From NCBI GenBank assembly GCA_963744305.1, contig CAVUTF010000001.1:62001-126000 (forward strand): a DNA stretch of 64,000 nt. Reading direction: 5' to 3'. A model generated the notes under the pieces. The model searched no databases, had not been told where the DNA came from, and was given only the letters and a program-made list of their open reading frames with translations. The stretch comes from FEN-1219 sp963744305. GTDB lineage: Bacteria; Pseudomonadota; Gammaproteobacteria; Steroidobacterales; Rariloculaceae. Positions 42,779 to 51,454 of this stretch are shown here, in pieces (position 1 is the stretch's first letter; each line of letters starts with the position of its first letter). A program made the position numbers and the translations under genes.

Positions 42779-43507
42779 ATGAGTTCAGTGCGGCCCGATA
42801 CGAGCGTCACAGAGTCGATACGCCACCGCGAGCTTGCGGAGAGGCGCGAGGAGCCGGCCCCGAGGAAAGGCGTCGCGGGAATCGTACGATCGTTTTCTGC
42901 GGATCGAGCGAAACCGAAGGCGAAAGAGCAGGAAGTGCTCGAGGTTGCAACAGCCTATTTTCTGAAGCACGGCTATCAAGGGGCCAGCATCAACGCAATG
43001 GCGCGCAGCTCCGGAATCTCGAAAGAGTCGATCTACCGCTACTTCAGCAGCAAGAAACAGCTGTTCGAAGCGGTCATCGCGCGCGAGCTCGTGGAGTACC
43101 AGACCAAGGTCGAGCACATCCTAGCGGCCGTCAACACGATGGACTTGCGCGAAGCTTTGGTCACGATCGGCGAAACAGTCCTCGGCGTGATCACCACGGA
43201 GCGCTCGCTTGCGTTGCGCCGTTTGGTGTTCGAGGAAGCGCGTCGCTCGCCGGATGTGGGCCAGCACTACTACAAGATCGGCCCGGAGGAAGCCTTCGGC
43301 GCGATCGAGCGCATGTTCGCGGCGCACGGCATCAAGAGCAGCGTTCCACCGACGACGCTGAGTCGTCACTTCCTCGCGCTGATCTCTTGGCGCGTGATGC
43401 TCGAGCGCGAGTGCGCGGTGATCGAGGCGCCGACGAAGGCCGAGACGCGCAAGGGCGTGGAGTCGATCGTCGATGATTTCATGAGCGCGTTCCTGCGCTC
43501 ACCCTGA
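42779..43507 (+). CDS. TetR-family transcriptional regulator (242 aa)
   Basis: Helix-turn-helix repressor. A basic, Pro/Glu-rich N-terminal tail of about 50 residues is unusual for the family. The HTH follows: VLEVATAYFLKHGYQGASINAMARSSGISKESIYRYFSSK. The C-terminal domain is helical (EALVTIGETVLGVITTE, RLVFEEARRSPDVGQHYY) and resembles the AefR/TetR-C-type ligand-binding fold. TTGGAGGA lies just upstream of ATG 42779. It is the last gene of the plus-strand arm of the catabolic cluster and probably its local regulator. Confidence 0.9.
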   Translation: MSSVRPDTSVTESIRHRELAERREEPAPRKGVAGIVRSFSADRAKPKAKEQEVLEVATAYFLKHGYQGASINAMARSSGISKESIYRYFSSKKQLFEAVIARELVEYQTKVEHILAAVNTMDLREALVTIGETVLGVITTERSLALRRLVFEEARRSPDVGQHYYKIGPEEAFGAIERMFAAHGIKSSVPPTTLSRHFLALISWRVMLERECAVIEAPTKAETRKGVESIVDDFMSAFLRSP

Positions 43508-43588
43508 ACCTCCGATCCGGCGCTATAGGCGCGGACGCGCGTTCATCGACGAGGCCGCAGCCCAGTGCGCCGCGTTCGTGCTGGCGGC

Positions 43589-44262
43589 TCAACCGTAGCG
43601 CGTGAATCCGCCGCAGACTTCGACGGTCGTTCCCGTCATGTAGCTGTTTTTGTCAGAAACCAAGAACGCTGCCACGTTACCGATCTCCTCGGGCTCGGCC
43701 CACCGCCCGAGCAGCGTCTGCCCCGCGATGCCAGCGCGCACCTGATCGGCGGTGATTCCGCGTACCTTCGCGATCGCTTCGGCGCGAGGGCCCCACGCCT
43801 CACCTTGGTGAAGCCCGGGCAGATGTTGTTGACCGTAATGCCGGCGGCGCGAAGATCGCCCGCCATGACCTTCGTGAAGCCGATGATCGCGGAGTTGGGG
43901 ATGGTCGTCGTGAGAGCGCCGGGCAACACCTGTTTACCCGTGACGCCCGAGACGTTGAGTATCTAGCCAGCACGCGCTTTCTTGATGTGCGCGAGCGCGT
44001 ATTTCGTCGTGTAGACCGCCGCCATCAGGTTCACGCCGAGCACCTTGTCCCACTGCTCGGACGTCAGGCTTTCGAGCGTTCCTGGGATCATGCCGCCGAC
44101 GTTGTTGACGAGAATGTCGATTCCGCCGAGCCGCTGCACGGCACCCTCGACGAATTCCTTGCAGCCTTGCTCGGTTGCGAGATCGGCGACGATGCCCACG
44201 GCCTTGACGCCATGCGCCTCCATGTCTTTGATTGCGTGTTCAATAATCGCAGCCGAACGGCG
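43589..44262 (-). pseudogene. Short-chain dehydrogenase/reductase remnant
   Basis: Recognisable SDR blocks on the minus strand: EHAIKDMEAHGVKAVGIVADLA, IDILVNNVGGMIPGTLESL (NNxG motif), WDKVLGVNLMAAVYTT, then an in-frame TAG near 43972, VSGVTGKQVLPGALTTTIPNSAIIGFTKVMAGDL, and after a frame change near 43815 EEIGNVAAFLVSDKN and TTVEVCGGFTRYG. The N-terminal TGxxxGxG Rossmann start is missing, replaced by unrelated sequence. Active-site Tyr/Lys (normally YxxxK) has also decayed. Three independent lesions make this a true pseudogene. Confidence 0.75.
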
Positions 44263-44288
44263 GCGAGCTTACTGCGCGGCATTATGCG

Positions 44289-45491
44289 CTATCTGAATAC
44301 GGCGCGAAGCTGCTCGAGCAACCAGTCGAGCGCGGCTGTTTCCACTACGAGCGGCGGTGCGAGCCGAATCACCTGCTCGTGCGTGTCCTTGCAGAGCACA
44401 CCGCGCTCGAGCAGACGTTCGGAAAAGCTGCGCGCCGATCCTGCCGCCTTTGTAATTTCAATTCCGATCAACAACCCGCGGCCTCTGATCGTCTCGATGG
44501 CCGGGCTGCGGAGCGTTCGCAGGCCCTCGAGAAGATGCTTCCCAAGGTTCGCCGCACGCGCGGCGAGGCGCTCCTCGATCAGCACGTCGAGCGACGCTTC
44601 GCCGATCGCGGCCGCGAGCGGATTGCCGCCGAACGTGCTGCCGTGATCGCCAGCATGCAGCACGTGCATGATCGCGCGAGATCCGACCACGGCAGAAACG
44701 GGATAACAACCGCCACCGAGCGCCTTGCCGAGAACGAGCAAGTCGGGTTTCGCATCGGCCTCATGCTGATACGCGAACAGCTTGCCCGTGCGGCCTAACC
44801 CTGTTTGGATCTCGTCGAGAATCAACAGCACGTCGTTCGCTTCGCAAAGCCTCTTCGCGGCCGCAAGATAGCCGTCGGGCGGGATGATGATGCCCGCCTC
44901 CGCCTGAATCGGCTCGACGAGAAACGCGGCCGTGCGCGGCGTGATCGCGGCGCGCAGCTGCTCCACGTCGCCGAAGTCGATGACTTTGAAGCCGTCGGCG
45001 TAGGGTCCGAAGTCGTCTCGGTACTGCGCTTCCGAGGAAAATCCGACGATCGTCGTCGTGCGTCCGTGGAAGTTGTTGCGGCAGACGATAATCTCCGCGC
45101 GGTCCCGCGCGATTCTCTTGACGCGGTAGCCCCATTTGCGGGCAATCTTGATCGCCGTTTCCACGGCCTCGGCGCCGGTGTTCATCGGCAGCGCCATTTC
45201 CATCTCGCATGCGTTGCAAAGCTTCGCGAGGAAACGACCCATGCGATCGTTGTGCACCGCCCGCGACGTCAGCGTCAATTGCTGCGCTTGCGTGACCAGC
45301 GCTTCCACGATCCTCGGATGACGGTGGCCTTGATTCAGCGACGAATAGGCACTGATGCAGTCGAGATACTTGCGGCCCTCGACATCCCATGCCCACACGC
45401 CCTCGGCGCGCTCGATCACCACCGGCAAGGGCGCGTAGTTGCGTGCGCTGACGGCCTCGGTCTGCGCGATGATCGAGGCGGTGTTGCTCAC
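44289..45491 (-). CDS. rocD: Ornithine aminotransferase (400 aa)
   Basis: PLP-dependent class III transaminase converting ornithine to glutamate-5-semialdehyde. GTG start at 45491, overlapping the arginase stop (GTGA). Motifs: MNTGAEAVETAIKIARKWGY, NNFHGRTTTIVGFS, PIQAEAGIIIPPDGYL, ILDEIQTGLGRTGKLFAYQHE and the PLP Lys in VLGKALGGGCYPVSAV. Length matches the bacterial family. With the preceding arginase it forms the arginine to ornithine to glutamate catabolic route in one operon, reading leftward. Confidence 0.93.
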   Translation of the reverse strand: MSNTASIIAQTEAVSARNYAPLPVVIERAEGVWAWDVEGRKYLDCISAYSSLNQGHRHPRIVEALVTQAQQLTLTSRAVHNDRMGRFLAKLCNACEMEMALPMNTGAEAVETAIKIARKWGYRVKRIARDRAEIIVCRNNFHGRTTTIVGFSSEAQYRDDFGPYADGFKVIDFGDVEQLRAAITPRTAAFLVEPIQAEAGIIIPPDGYLAAAKRLCEANDVLLILDEIQTGLGRTGKLFAYQHEADAKPDLLVLGKALGGGCYPVSAVVGSRAIMHVLHAGDHGSTFGGNPLAAAIGEASLDVLIEERLAARAANLGKHLLEGLRTLRSPAIETIRGRGLLIGIEITKAAGSARSFSERLLERGVLCKDTHEQVIRLAPPLVVETAALDWLLEQLRAVFR

Positions 45492-46441
45492 AGGCTGTAC
45501 TTCCCGGGAGTGCCGCTCGCTCGGGAGAGTATCTCCTCGCCAAACAGACTTTCGACGAGCTCTACGGCCAACTCAGCCGTCCGATTGCCTTCGTCCAGTG
45601 CCGGGTTGAGCTCCATGACATCGAGCGAGCGCAATAGGCCGCTGTCGTGAATCATCTCCATGCACAGCTGCGCCTCTCGGTAAGTCGGGCCGCCGGGGAC
45701 GGTAGACGGTACGCCCGGCGCGATCGCCGGATCGAGAAAGTCGATGTCGAAGCTGACGTGCAGGTGCGCCTGGTCGCGGCCCACGTAGGCCAGAACCTGC
45801 TCCATCACTGTGCGCATCCGCAGCTCGTCGATTCGCCGCATGTCGTAGACGACGAGCCCGCTGTCGACGACGGCGCGTTTCTCGATCTCGTCGACGGAGC
45901 GAATGCCGATCTGCACGATCCGGTCTGCGGCGAGCATCGGCAAGCGATCGCCAAGGGCGGTGAGCTCGCGCGGACCGCGACCGCAGATCACGGCGACAGG
46001 CATGCCATGGAGGTTGCCGGAAGGCGAGGAGCTTGCATCGTTGAAGTCTGAGTGTGCGTCGAGCCAAAGCATAGCGAGCGCCTTGCCGTGCTCCGCGCAA
46101 TGGCGCGCGACAGCGGCGACCGAGCCGATGGCCAAGCTGTGATCGCCACCCATTACGATCGGAAACTCTCCGGCGCTCAAGCTCGTGTAGACCGCATCGC
46201 GGACAGCCGTGCACCAGGCCGTGACTTCGGCGAGGTGCCGGTAGCCGTCTACACGCGCACTTTCCGGATTGATGGGTCCGCCGAGATTGCCGCGATCGAT
46301 GACATCACGGCCGAGTCGACGCAGCGATTTGTCGATGCCTGCCACTCGCAGCGCTTCCGGGCCCATCGAGGCACCGCGCCGTCCCGCGCCGACGTCCGTC
46401 GGCGCGCCGATCAGAGCCACGGACGCGAGCTTGGCCGGCAT
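45488..46441 (-). CDS. rocF: Arginase (317 aa)
   Basis: Mn-dependent ureohydrolase yielding ornithine and urea. Metal motifs are intact: FPIVMGGDHSLAIGS, LWLDAHSDFND and HVSFDIDFLDPAIAPGV. VPGGPTYREAQ and LDVMELNPALDEGNRTA also follow family consensus. Start ATG 46441, three bases beyond the end of the bacterioferritin gene, so the three genes bfr-rocF-rocD form one operon. Arginase with linked ornithine aminotransferase allows use of arginine as nitrogen and carbon source. Confidence 0.94.
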   Translation of the reverse strand: MPAKLASVALIGAPTDVGAGRRGASMGPEALRVAGIDKSLRRLGRDVIDRGNLGGPINPESARVDGYRHLAEVTAWCTAVRDAVYTSLSAGEFPIVMGGDHSLAIGSVAAVARHCAEHGKALAMLWLDAHSDFNDASSSPSGNLHGMPVAVICGRGPRELTALGDRLPMLAADRIVQIGIRSVDEIEKRAVVDSGLVVYDMRRIDELRMRTVMEQVLAYVGRDQAHLHVSFDIDFLDPAIAPGVPSTVPGGPTYREAQLCMEMIHDSGLLRSLDVMELNPALDEGNRTAELAVELVESLFGEEILSRASGTPGKYSL

Positions 46442-46444
46442 TCA

Positions 46445-46912
46445 CTACCCCAAGTCCCTGGCTTCCTTGCTGATGGCGACGTCGCCGGGTTTGCGCAGCA
46501 TCTTGTCGATCTCATCGATGTGCGCTTCCTCCTGCTGAATCAGATCGCGAGCGTATTCCTCGAGCGGAACAGACTTGCCGGCAACGAGATCGAGCAGCTC
46601 GTAGTAGAGGCGGATAGCGTTGTGCTCGGCTTGCAGTGTCTCGCGCAGGATTTGTCCGATGTCGTGTTGGTGCGTTTCCAGTAGAGTGCCGATGGCGAGA
46701 GACGGATGGCCGCCGAGACGCGTCACCATCTCTCCCGCCTGCTGCGCATGCGTCAACGATTCGCGTGCTTCATCTTGAAACCACGACACGATCGGAATGC
46801 GGCTGTAGCCGAAGATCATCATCGAATAGTGCGTATAGCGAACGACACCGGCGAGCTCGCACTCGAGAATGCGGTTGAGTTGGTCGATGACTTTGTCCTG
46901 GTTGATCGTCAC
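46445..46912 (-). CDS. Bacterioferritin-type ferritin-like protein (155 aa)
   Basis: Four-helix bundle iron-storage protein. I chose GTG 46912 because GAGGAG lies about 8 bases upstream and the next residues (VTINQDKVIDQLNRILECELAGVVRYTHYSMM) are the family start; an in-frame extension to 47041 is not supported. Ferroxidase-like ligands are the Glu in ILECELAG, the ExxH in FQDEARESLTHAQQ, the Glu/His pair in LQAEHNAIRLYYELLDL and EEAHIDEIDKML. A heme-ligating Met cannot be assigned. First gene of the arginase operon; the link between iron storage and arginine catabolism may reflect Mn/Fe handling or simple proximity. Confidence 0.88.
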   Translation of the reverse strand: MTINQDKVIDQLNRILECELAGVVRYTHYSMMIFGYSRIPIVSWFQDEARESLTHAQQAGEMVTRLGGHPSLAIGTLLETHQHDIGQILRETLQAEHNAIRLYYELLDLVAGKSVPLEEYARDLIQQEEAHIDEIDKMLRKPGDVAISKEARDLG

Positions 46913-47058
46913 GGCAATGTCTCCTCGAAAAAACTCGCTCGGCCGGAGTTTGGCATGCGCACCTTCCGAAGGAAACCGTCGCTCGATCGAGCGCGAGCGA
47001 ATGAACGTATTGCTGCAGAGTAGAATGAATCCCATTAGCACCTAGCCGACGAACGAGT

Positions 47059-48243
47059 ATGGCGCGCGTTTTCTTGAAGAGCGGACGAGAGAGATCTGTC
47101 GTGCGCCGCCATCCGTGGATTTTCTCGGGCGCGATCGAACGTTTGGACGGAAGTCCGGAACCTGGAGAGACCGTCGAAGTACTGACCGCGGACGGTACGT
47201 TCGTCGCACGCGCCGCATACTCGCCCGCATCGCAGATCCGGGCGCGCGTTTGGACGTTCGACGAAGGCGAGGCCGTGGACGCCGATTTTCTGCGCCGCCG
47301 TTTGGCGCGCTCGGTCGAATCGAGGCGGCGGCTCGGCTTCCTGGCAGACCGAGGCGCGTGCCGCTTGGTGTTTGCCGAGTCGGACCATGTGCCCGGCCTC
47401 ATCGTGGACCAGTACGCGAACTTCATCGTGTGTCAGTTTCTCGCCGTTGGCGCAGAGCGTTGGCGCGACGCGATCGTCGCGGCGCTGGTCGAGATCTGCT
47501 CTCCGGCGGGAATTTACGAGCGCTCCGAGGCCGGCGCTCGGCGCAAGGAGGGTCTGAAATCCCGGCGCGGAGTGCTGCACGGAAATGAGCCGCCGGCCGC
47601 GCTCGAGATAAGTGCCGGCGATTGCCGCCATCTCGTGGACATCGTCAACGGTCAGAAGACCGGCGGCTACCTCGATCAACAGGCCAATCGCGCCCGAGTC
47701 GCCGCGCACGCCCGCGAAGCGCGCGTTCTCGATGCTTTTGCGTATACGGGCGGGTTCGCAATCGCGAGCCTACGCGCAGGGGCCGTCAGCGCACGGCTGA
47801 TCGACACGTCGACGGAGGCTCTAGCCGCTGCAAAGCGCGAGGCCGAGCTCAACGATGTTGCGGCGCGCTGCGAGTTTACTGTGGCCGACGTGTTCGACGA
47901 GCTCCGGTCGATACGCGACAGTGGTGAGCATTTCGATCTGGTTGTCCTCGATCCGCCGAAGTTCGTGCACTCGGCCGAGCAATTGCCTGCCGGCAGCCGC
48001 GGATACAAGGACATCAACATGCTCGCGCTGCGGCTCGTGAGACGTGGTGGCATCCTCGCGACGTTCTCGTGCTCCAGCCACGTGGACGCGGCGCTGTTTC
48101 AGAAGATCGTCGCCGGCGCCGCGATCGACGCAGGCCGCGATGCGCAAATACTGGAACGGCTTGGCCAGCCCCCGGATCACCCGGTTGCTCTCGAGTTTCC
48201 GGAAGGCGAGTACTTGAAGGGTCTCGTCCTGCGTGTCGACTGA
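47059..48243 (+). CDS. rlmI: 23S rRNA (cytosine1962-C5)-methyltransferase RlmI (394 aa)
   Basis: Class I SAM methyltransferase. N-terminal PUA-like domain: RRHPWIFSGAIERLDGSPEPGETVEV. Middle domain with VPGLIVDQYANFIVCQFLAVG. SAM domain with VDIVNGQKTGGYLDQQANR, VLDAFAYTGGFAIASLRAGA, DPPKFVHSAEQL (motif IV) and SCSSHVDAALFQKIV with the catalytic Cys. Length and motif order match RlmI of E. coli (formerly YccW). It is transcribed divergently from the arginase operon. Confidence 0.92.
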   Translation: MARVFLKSGRERSVVRRHPWIFSGAIERLDGSPEPGETVEVLTADGTFVARAAYSPASQIRARVWTFDEGEAVDADFLRRRLARSVESRRRLGFLADRGACRLVFAESDHVPGLIVDQYANFIVCQFLAVGAERWRDAIVAALVEICSPAGIYERSEAGARRKEGLKSRRGVLHGNEPPAALEISAGDCRHLVDIVNGQKTGGYLDQQANRARVAAHAREARVLDAFAYTGGFAIASLRAGAVSARLIDTSTEALAAAKREAELNDVAARCEFTVADVFDELRSIRDSGEHFDLVVLDPPKFVHSAEQLPAGSRGYKDINMLALRLVRRGGILATFSCSSHVDAALFQKIVAGAAIDAGRDAQILERLGQPPDHPVALEFPEGEYLKGLVLRVD

Positions 48244-48321
48244 GGTGGGCGTTGCCTCGACTTGATTGCGACCGCTTCCCTGGGGTATGCAGACCTAGTC
48301 CAAGCGTTGCGAGCTTCCGTT

Positions 48322-49276
48322 ATGCATGAAGAGGCGGTCCGCCGGTGGCGGCACGACCATTCATTCGGCCAGGAGCACAAACGTCCCGGCGAGAGCCGGA
48401 CGCTGATCGTCATCGTGATCACCGCCACCATGATGGTCGTCGAGATCGCGGCCGGACTCGCCTTCGGCTCGATGGCACTGCTGGCCGACGGTCTGCATAT
48501 GGCCTCGCATGCTGCGGCGCTCGGTATCAACGCCTTCGCCTACGTCTATGCTCGCCGGCACGCGCGCGACGACTCGTACAGTTTCGGCACCGGCAAGGTG
48601 AACACGCTCGGCGGCTTTACCGGTGCCGTGCTCCTTGCGGGATTCGCGTTCCTGATGGCGTCCGAGAGCATTCAACGCTTCATCGCCCCCGTCAGCATCG
48701 CGTTCAACCAGGCGATTCTCGTCGCCGTGCTCGGACTGGTCGTGAACGGCGTGTCGATGCTCGTGCTCGGCCATCACACGAGACGACCACGACCACGACC
48801 ACGACGACGAGGGCGGCCATGGTCATGATCAGGGCCACGACCATGCCGAGGCCGGTCACGATCACAACCTCGTGTCGGCGTACTTGCACGTGCTTGCGGA
48901 CGCGCTGACGTCGTTGCTCGCGATCGTAGCCTTGTTGGCCGCCAAGTACCTGGGGCTCGGCTGGATGGACCCGCTAATGGGCGTGGTCGGCGCAATCCTC
49001 GTTGCTCGCTGGTCGTTGGGTCTGCTGCGCTCGACAAGCGCGGTGCTCCTCGACAGGTCGGCTCCGGCGGAGGTCCGGAACGCGATCCGCGCTAGCATCG
49101 AAGCGATCGACGACAACCGCATCGTCGACCTGCATGTCTGGGGTATCGGTCTCAACATGTACTCGGCTCTCGTCGTAGTCGTGACCCCAGTCGCGAAGTC
49201 GCCGACGTACTACAAGTCGCTGATCCCACCGAATCTCGGCGTCGTTCACGTGGCCGTCGAAGTCCACGAGCGCTGA
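48322..49276 (+). CDS. dmeF: CDF-family Co/Ni/Zn exporter, DmeF-like, one frameshift (about 317 aa)
   Basis: Cation diffusion facilitator expelling divalent metal in exchange for protons. ATG 48322 is used, giving the DmeF-like N-terminus MHEEAVRRWRHDHSFGQEHKRPGESRTL. Six helices are visible, with LLADGLHMASHAAALGINAFAY carrying the metal-site residues and FGTGKVNTLGGFTGAVLL. The cytoplasmic loop between helices 4 and 5 is His/Asp-rich (HDHDHDDEGGHGHDQGHDHAEAGHDHN). Just before that loop, near 48780, the frame shifts by one base within GAC-CAC repeats. The second part (YLHVLADALTSLLAIVAL to VAVEVHER) is complete. Confidence 0.85.
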
Positions 49277-49415
49277 AGCCTAGGCGTCGGTCCCCCGGTT
49301 CATCGCTGGTTACCGTCCTCGTTGCCAAAACGGGGAGGGCTGGTCGCCGCCGCCGGCGGTCGATTCACTCGCAGATAGCAATGTACGAAAACATATAGTG
49401 ATGTATGCTAACGCC

Positions 49416-50018
49416 ATGAAACCGCGCCCGACGCCGGCGCGCAAAGCGTCCGCCGCAAGTCCGCGAGTGGCCCGACGGCGCGAGCGCATGAAGGAATCGC
49501 TGCTTGCCGCGGGCGCCAGGCAATTCGCGTCCCGCGGCGTGCGCACCGTCAGTGTCGAGGAGCTGATCGCCGAAGCGGACGTGTCTAGGGCGACTTTCTA
49601 CGGTTTCTTTTCAAGTAAATACAGCCTATTAGAGACTATACTTAATCCTATTTTCGAGACTGCGACCGCATCCATTCGGGCGCTCGCACAACGATCGCCG
49701 CAGGAGGCGATCGACGGCCTAATCGAGGTCTACCTTGAACTCTGGTCCGCTCATCGCGACGGTCTGCTGTTGATTCCATTGCTCGATGAGGCCACGTTTC
49801 GCCACTTCGAGGCACCGCATCGTGCGCTCAACGACGCGATGCTCGACGTGCTTTCGCGGGCGGAGCGGGCAGACCTGCTGCGCAACGGCAGCGCCCAGTA
49901 CTCCCTCAAGGTGATAGCTCGCACCGCGATTCCTCTGCTGCGCGTCTACGACGGTCACCCAACGGCTGACGGTCTGTTTCGGGACGCCCTTCGGGGGCTG
50001 TTGATCAGGGCGCGCTAG
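49416..50018 (+). CDS. TetR-family transcriptional regulator (200 aa)
   Basis: Repressor of the downstream MFS efflux gene, which overlaps it. The start is uncertain: ATG 49416 (MKPRPTPARK) is given, while ATG 49401 would add MYANA; no Shine-Dalgarno precedes either. A TATAGT hexamer at 49394-49399 could be a -10 placing transcription start next to the codon (leaderless mRNA possible). The HTH is LLAAGARQFASRGVRTVSVEELIAEADVSRATFYGFFSSK. The stretch 49380-49420 is AT-rich compared with its neighbours and is the likely operator region. Confidence 0.86.
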   Translation: MKPRPTPARKASAASPRVARRRERMKESLLAAGARQFASRGVRTVSVEELIAEADVSRATFYGFFSSKYSLLETILNPIFETATASIRALAQRSPQEAIDGLIEVYLELWSAHRDGLLLIPLLDEATFRHFEAPHRALNDAMLDVLSRAERADLLRNGSAQYSLKVIARTAIPLLRVYDGHPTADGLFRDALRGLLIRAR

Positions 50019-51391
50019 TGGCATCCCATCCGATGTCGACCTTAGTGGTCTTGTTCGCCGGCGTGCTCATGGCGGCGCTCGACATCGCCATAGTCGGTCC
50101 GGCTCTGCCGGCGATTCGCGAGTCGTTTGCGGTCGACAGCCGCGCGCTCTCGTGGGTATTCAGCATCTACGTGCTGTTCTACCTGCTCGGAGCGCCGCTG
50201 CTTGCAAAGCTCTCCGACCGAGCGGGCCGGCGGACGGTTTTCGGCTATGGACTAGCCCTGTTCGGCGCCGGGTCCCTGATCGTCGCTCTCGCGCCGGGCT
50301 TCGATGTGCTGCTCGCCGGCCGGGCGGTTCAAGCGTTCGGCGCAGGTGGCATTTTTCCGATTGCGAGCGCCCTGATCGCAGATACGGTCCCCATGGAGCG
50401 CCGCGGTCGGACGCTCGGTTTGCTCGGTGCCGTGTTCGGAGTGGCGTTCTTGCTAGGCCCGTTGCTCGGCGGGTTGCTGCTGCGGTGGGGATGGCAATGG
50501 TTGTTTCTGATCAACGTGCCGATTGCGGCGCTGCTCGTCGGTCTTGGCAGAAGGTCGTTGCCCCAGGTCGTGGCGCAACGGCCCGGTGCTTTCGATGCAA
50601 CGGGGGCCGCGCTGCTGTGTTTGCTCCTTGCGGCGCTCGTCTGGGGTATCAACCACGTCGACAGCCAGGCGCTGCTCGCTAGCCTTCTCTCGACCCGCGT
50701 TTGGCCGTTCGCGTTGCTCGCGCTATTGGCCCTTCCTGCGTTCTGGTCCGTCGAAAAGCGCGCTCGCGATCCGGTGCTGCACCCCGATCTCTTCCGCTCG
50801 GCCCAGTTGCGTGTCATTGGCGCCATTGCGGTTGCCGCCGGGCTCGTCGAGGCCGGGATGGTCTTCTTGCCCGACCTGGCCGTTCACGGCTTCGGTGTCG
50901 CGGCTCCAGCGGCGAGCCTCATGATGCTGCCGCTCGTGGCTACGCTCATCTTGGGCGCGCCGGCGGCGGGTTACTTGCTCGATCGAGCCGGACCGCGACT
51001 CGTCATCCAGACAGGCCTCGCCGCGATGATTCTCGGACTCGTGCTGTTCGCGCTGTCGCCGCTCACGGTGACGACCTTCTACACAGCAGGCGCAGTGATT
51101 GGACTTGGCTTGTCGGCGCTTCTCGGAGCGCCCCTGCGATACATCACGCTTCAAGAGGCCGGCGACGAGCGCAGGGGAGCGGGGCAGGGATTGCTGACCC
51201 TGTTCTTGAGCATCGGGCAGCTGCTCGGCGCCGCCCTGATCGGCGGCGTTGTCGCGTCGAGCGCGAACGAGCTCGGCGGCTATAAGAATGCGCTTTTCAC
51301 GCTAGCGGTCTTCTGCTCGATCGCATTGTTGCTCTCCGCTGTGTTGCGCCCCGCCGGGCCCATCGGGCGCGGCGGGGGCACCGACGGATGA
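50018..51391 (+). CDS. MFS drug/metabolite efflux transporter, DHA2-like (457 aa)
   Basis: Inner-membrane proton antiporter. GTG 50018 shares one base with the TetR stop; an ATG at 50033 (MSTLVVLFAG) is the alternative. Motif A-like DRAGRRTVFGYGLALFGAG follows helix 2. Motif C-like GVAFLLGPLLGGLLLRWGWQWLFLINVPIAALL marks antiporters of the DHA family. Twelve to fourteen hydrophobic helices are visible to the end (SIALLLSAVLRPAG). Its tight coupling to a TetR gene indicates ligand-induced efflux. Substrate unknown. Confidence 0.88.
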   Translation: MASHPMSTLVVLFAGVLMAALDIAIVGPALPAIRESFAVDSRALSWVFSIYVLFYLLGAPLLAKLSDRAGRRTVFGYGLALFGAGSLIVALAPGFDVLLAGRAVQAFGAGGIFPIASALIADTVPMERRGRTLGLLGAVFGVAFLLGPLLGGLLLRWGWQWLFLINVPIAALLVGLGRRSLPQVVAQRPGAFDATGAALLCLLLAALVWGINHVDSQALLASLLSTRVWPFALLALLALPAFWSVEKRARDPVLHPDLFRSAQLRVIGAIAVAAGLVEAGMVFLPDLAVHGFGVAAPAASLMMLPLVATLILGAPAAGYLLDRAGPRLVIQTGLAAMILGLVLFALSPLTVTTFYTAGAVIGLGLSALLGAPLRYITLQEAGDERRGAGQGLLTLFLSIGQLLGAALIGGVVASSANELGGYKNALFTLAVFCSIALLLSAVLRPAGPIGRGGGTDG

Positions 51392-51454
51392 GGCTCGCAG
51401 CCGCGCGTCGTGGAATAATTGCCGGCGCTCCAGAAGCTGCAAAGGATTCGACGC

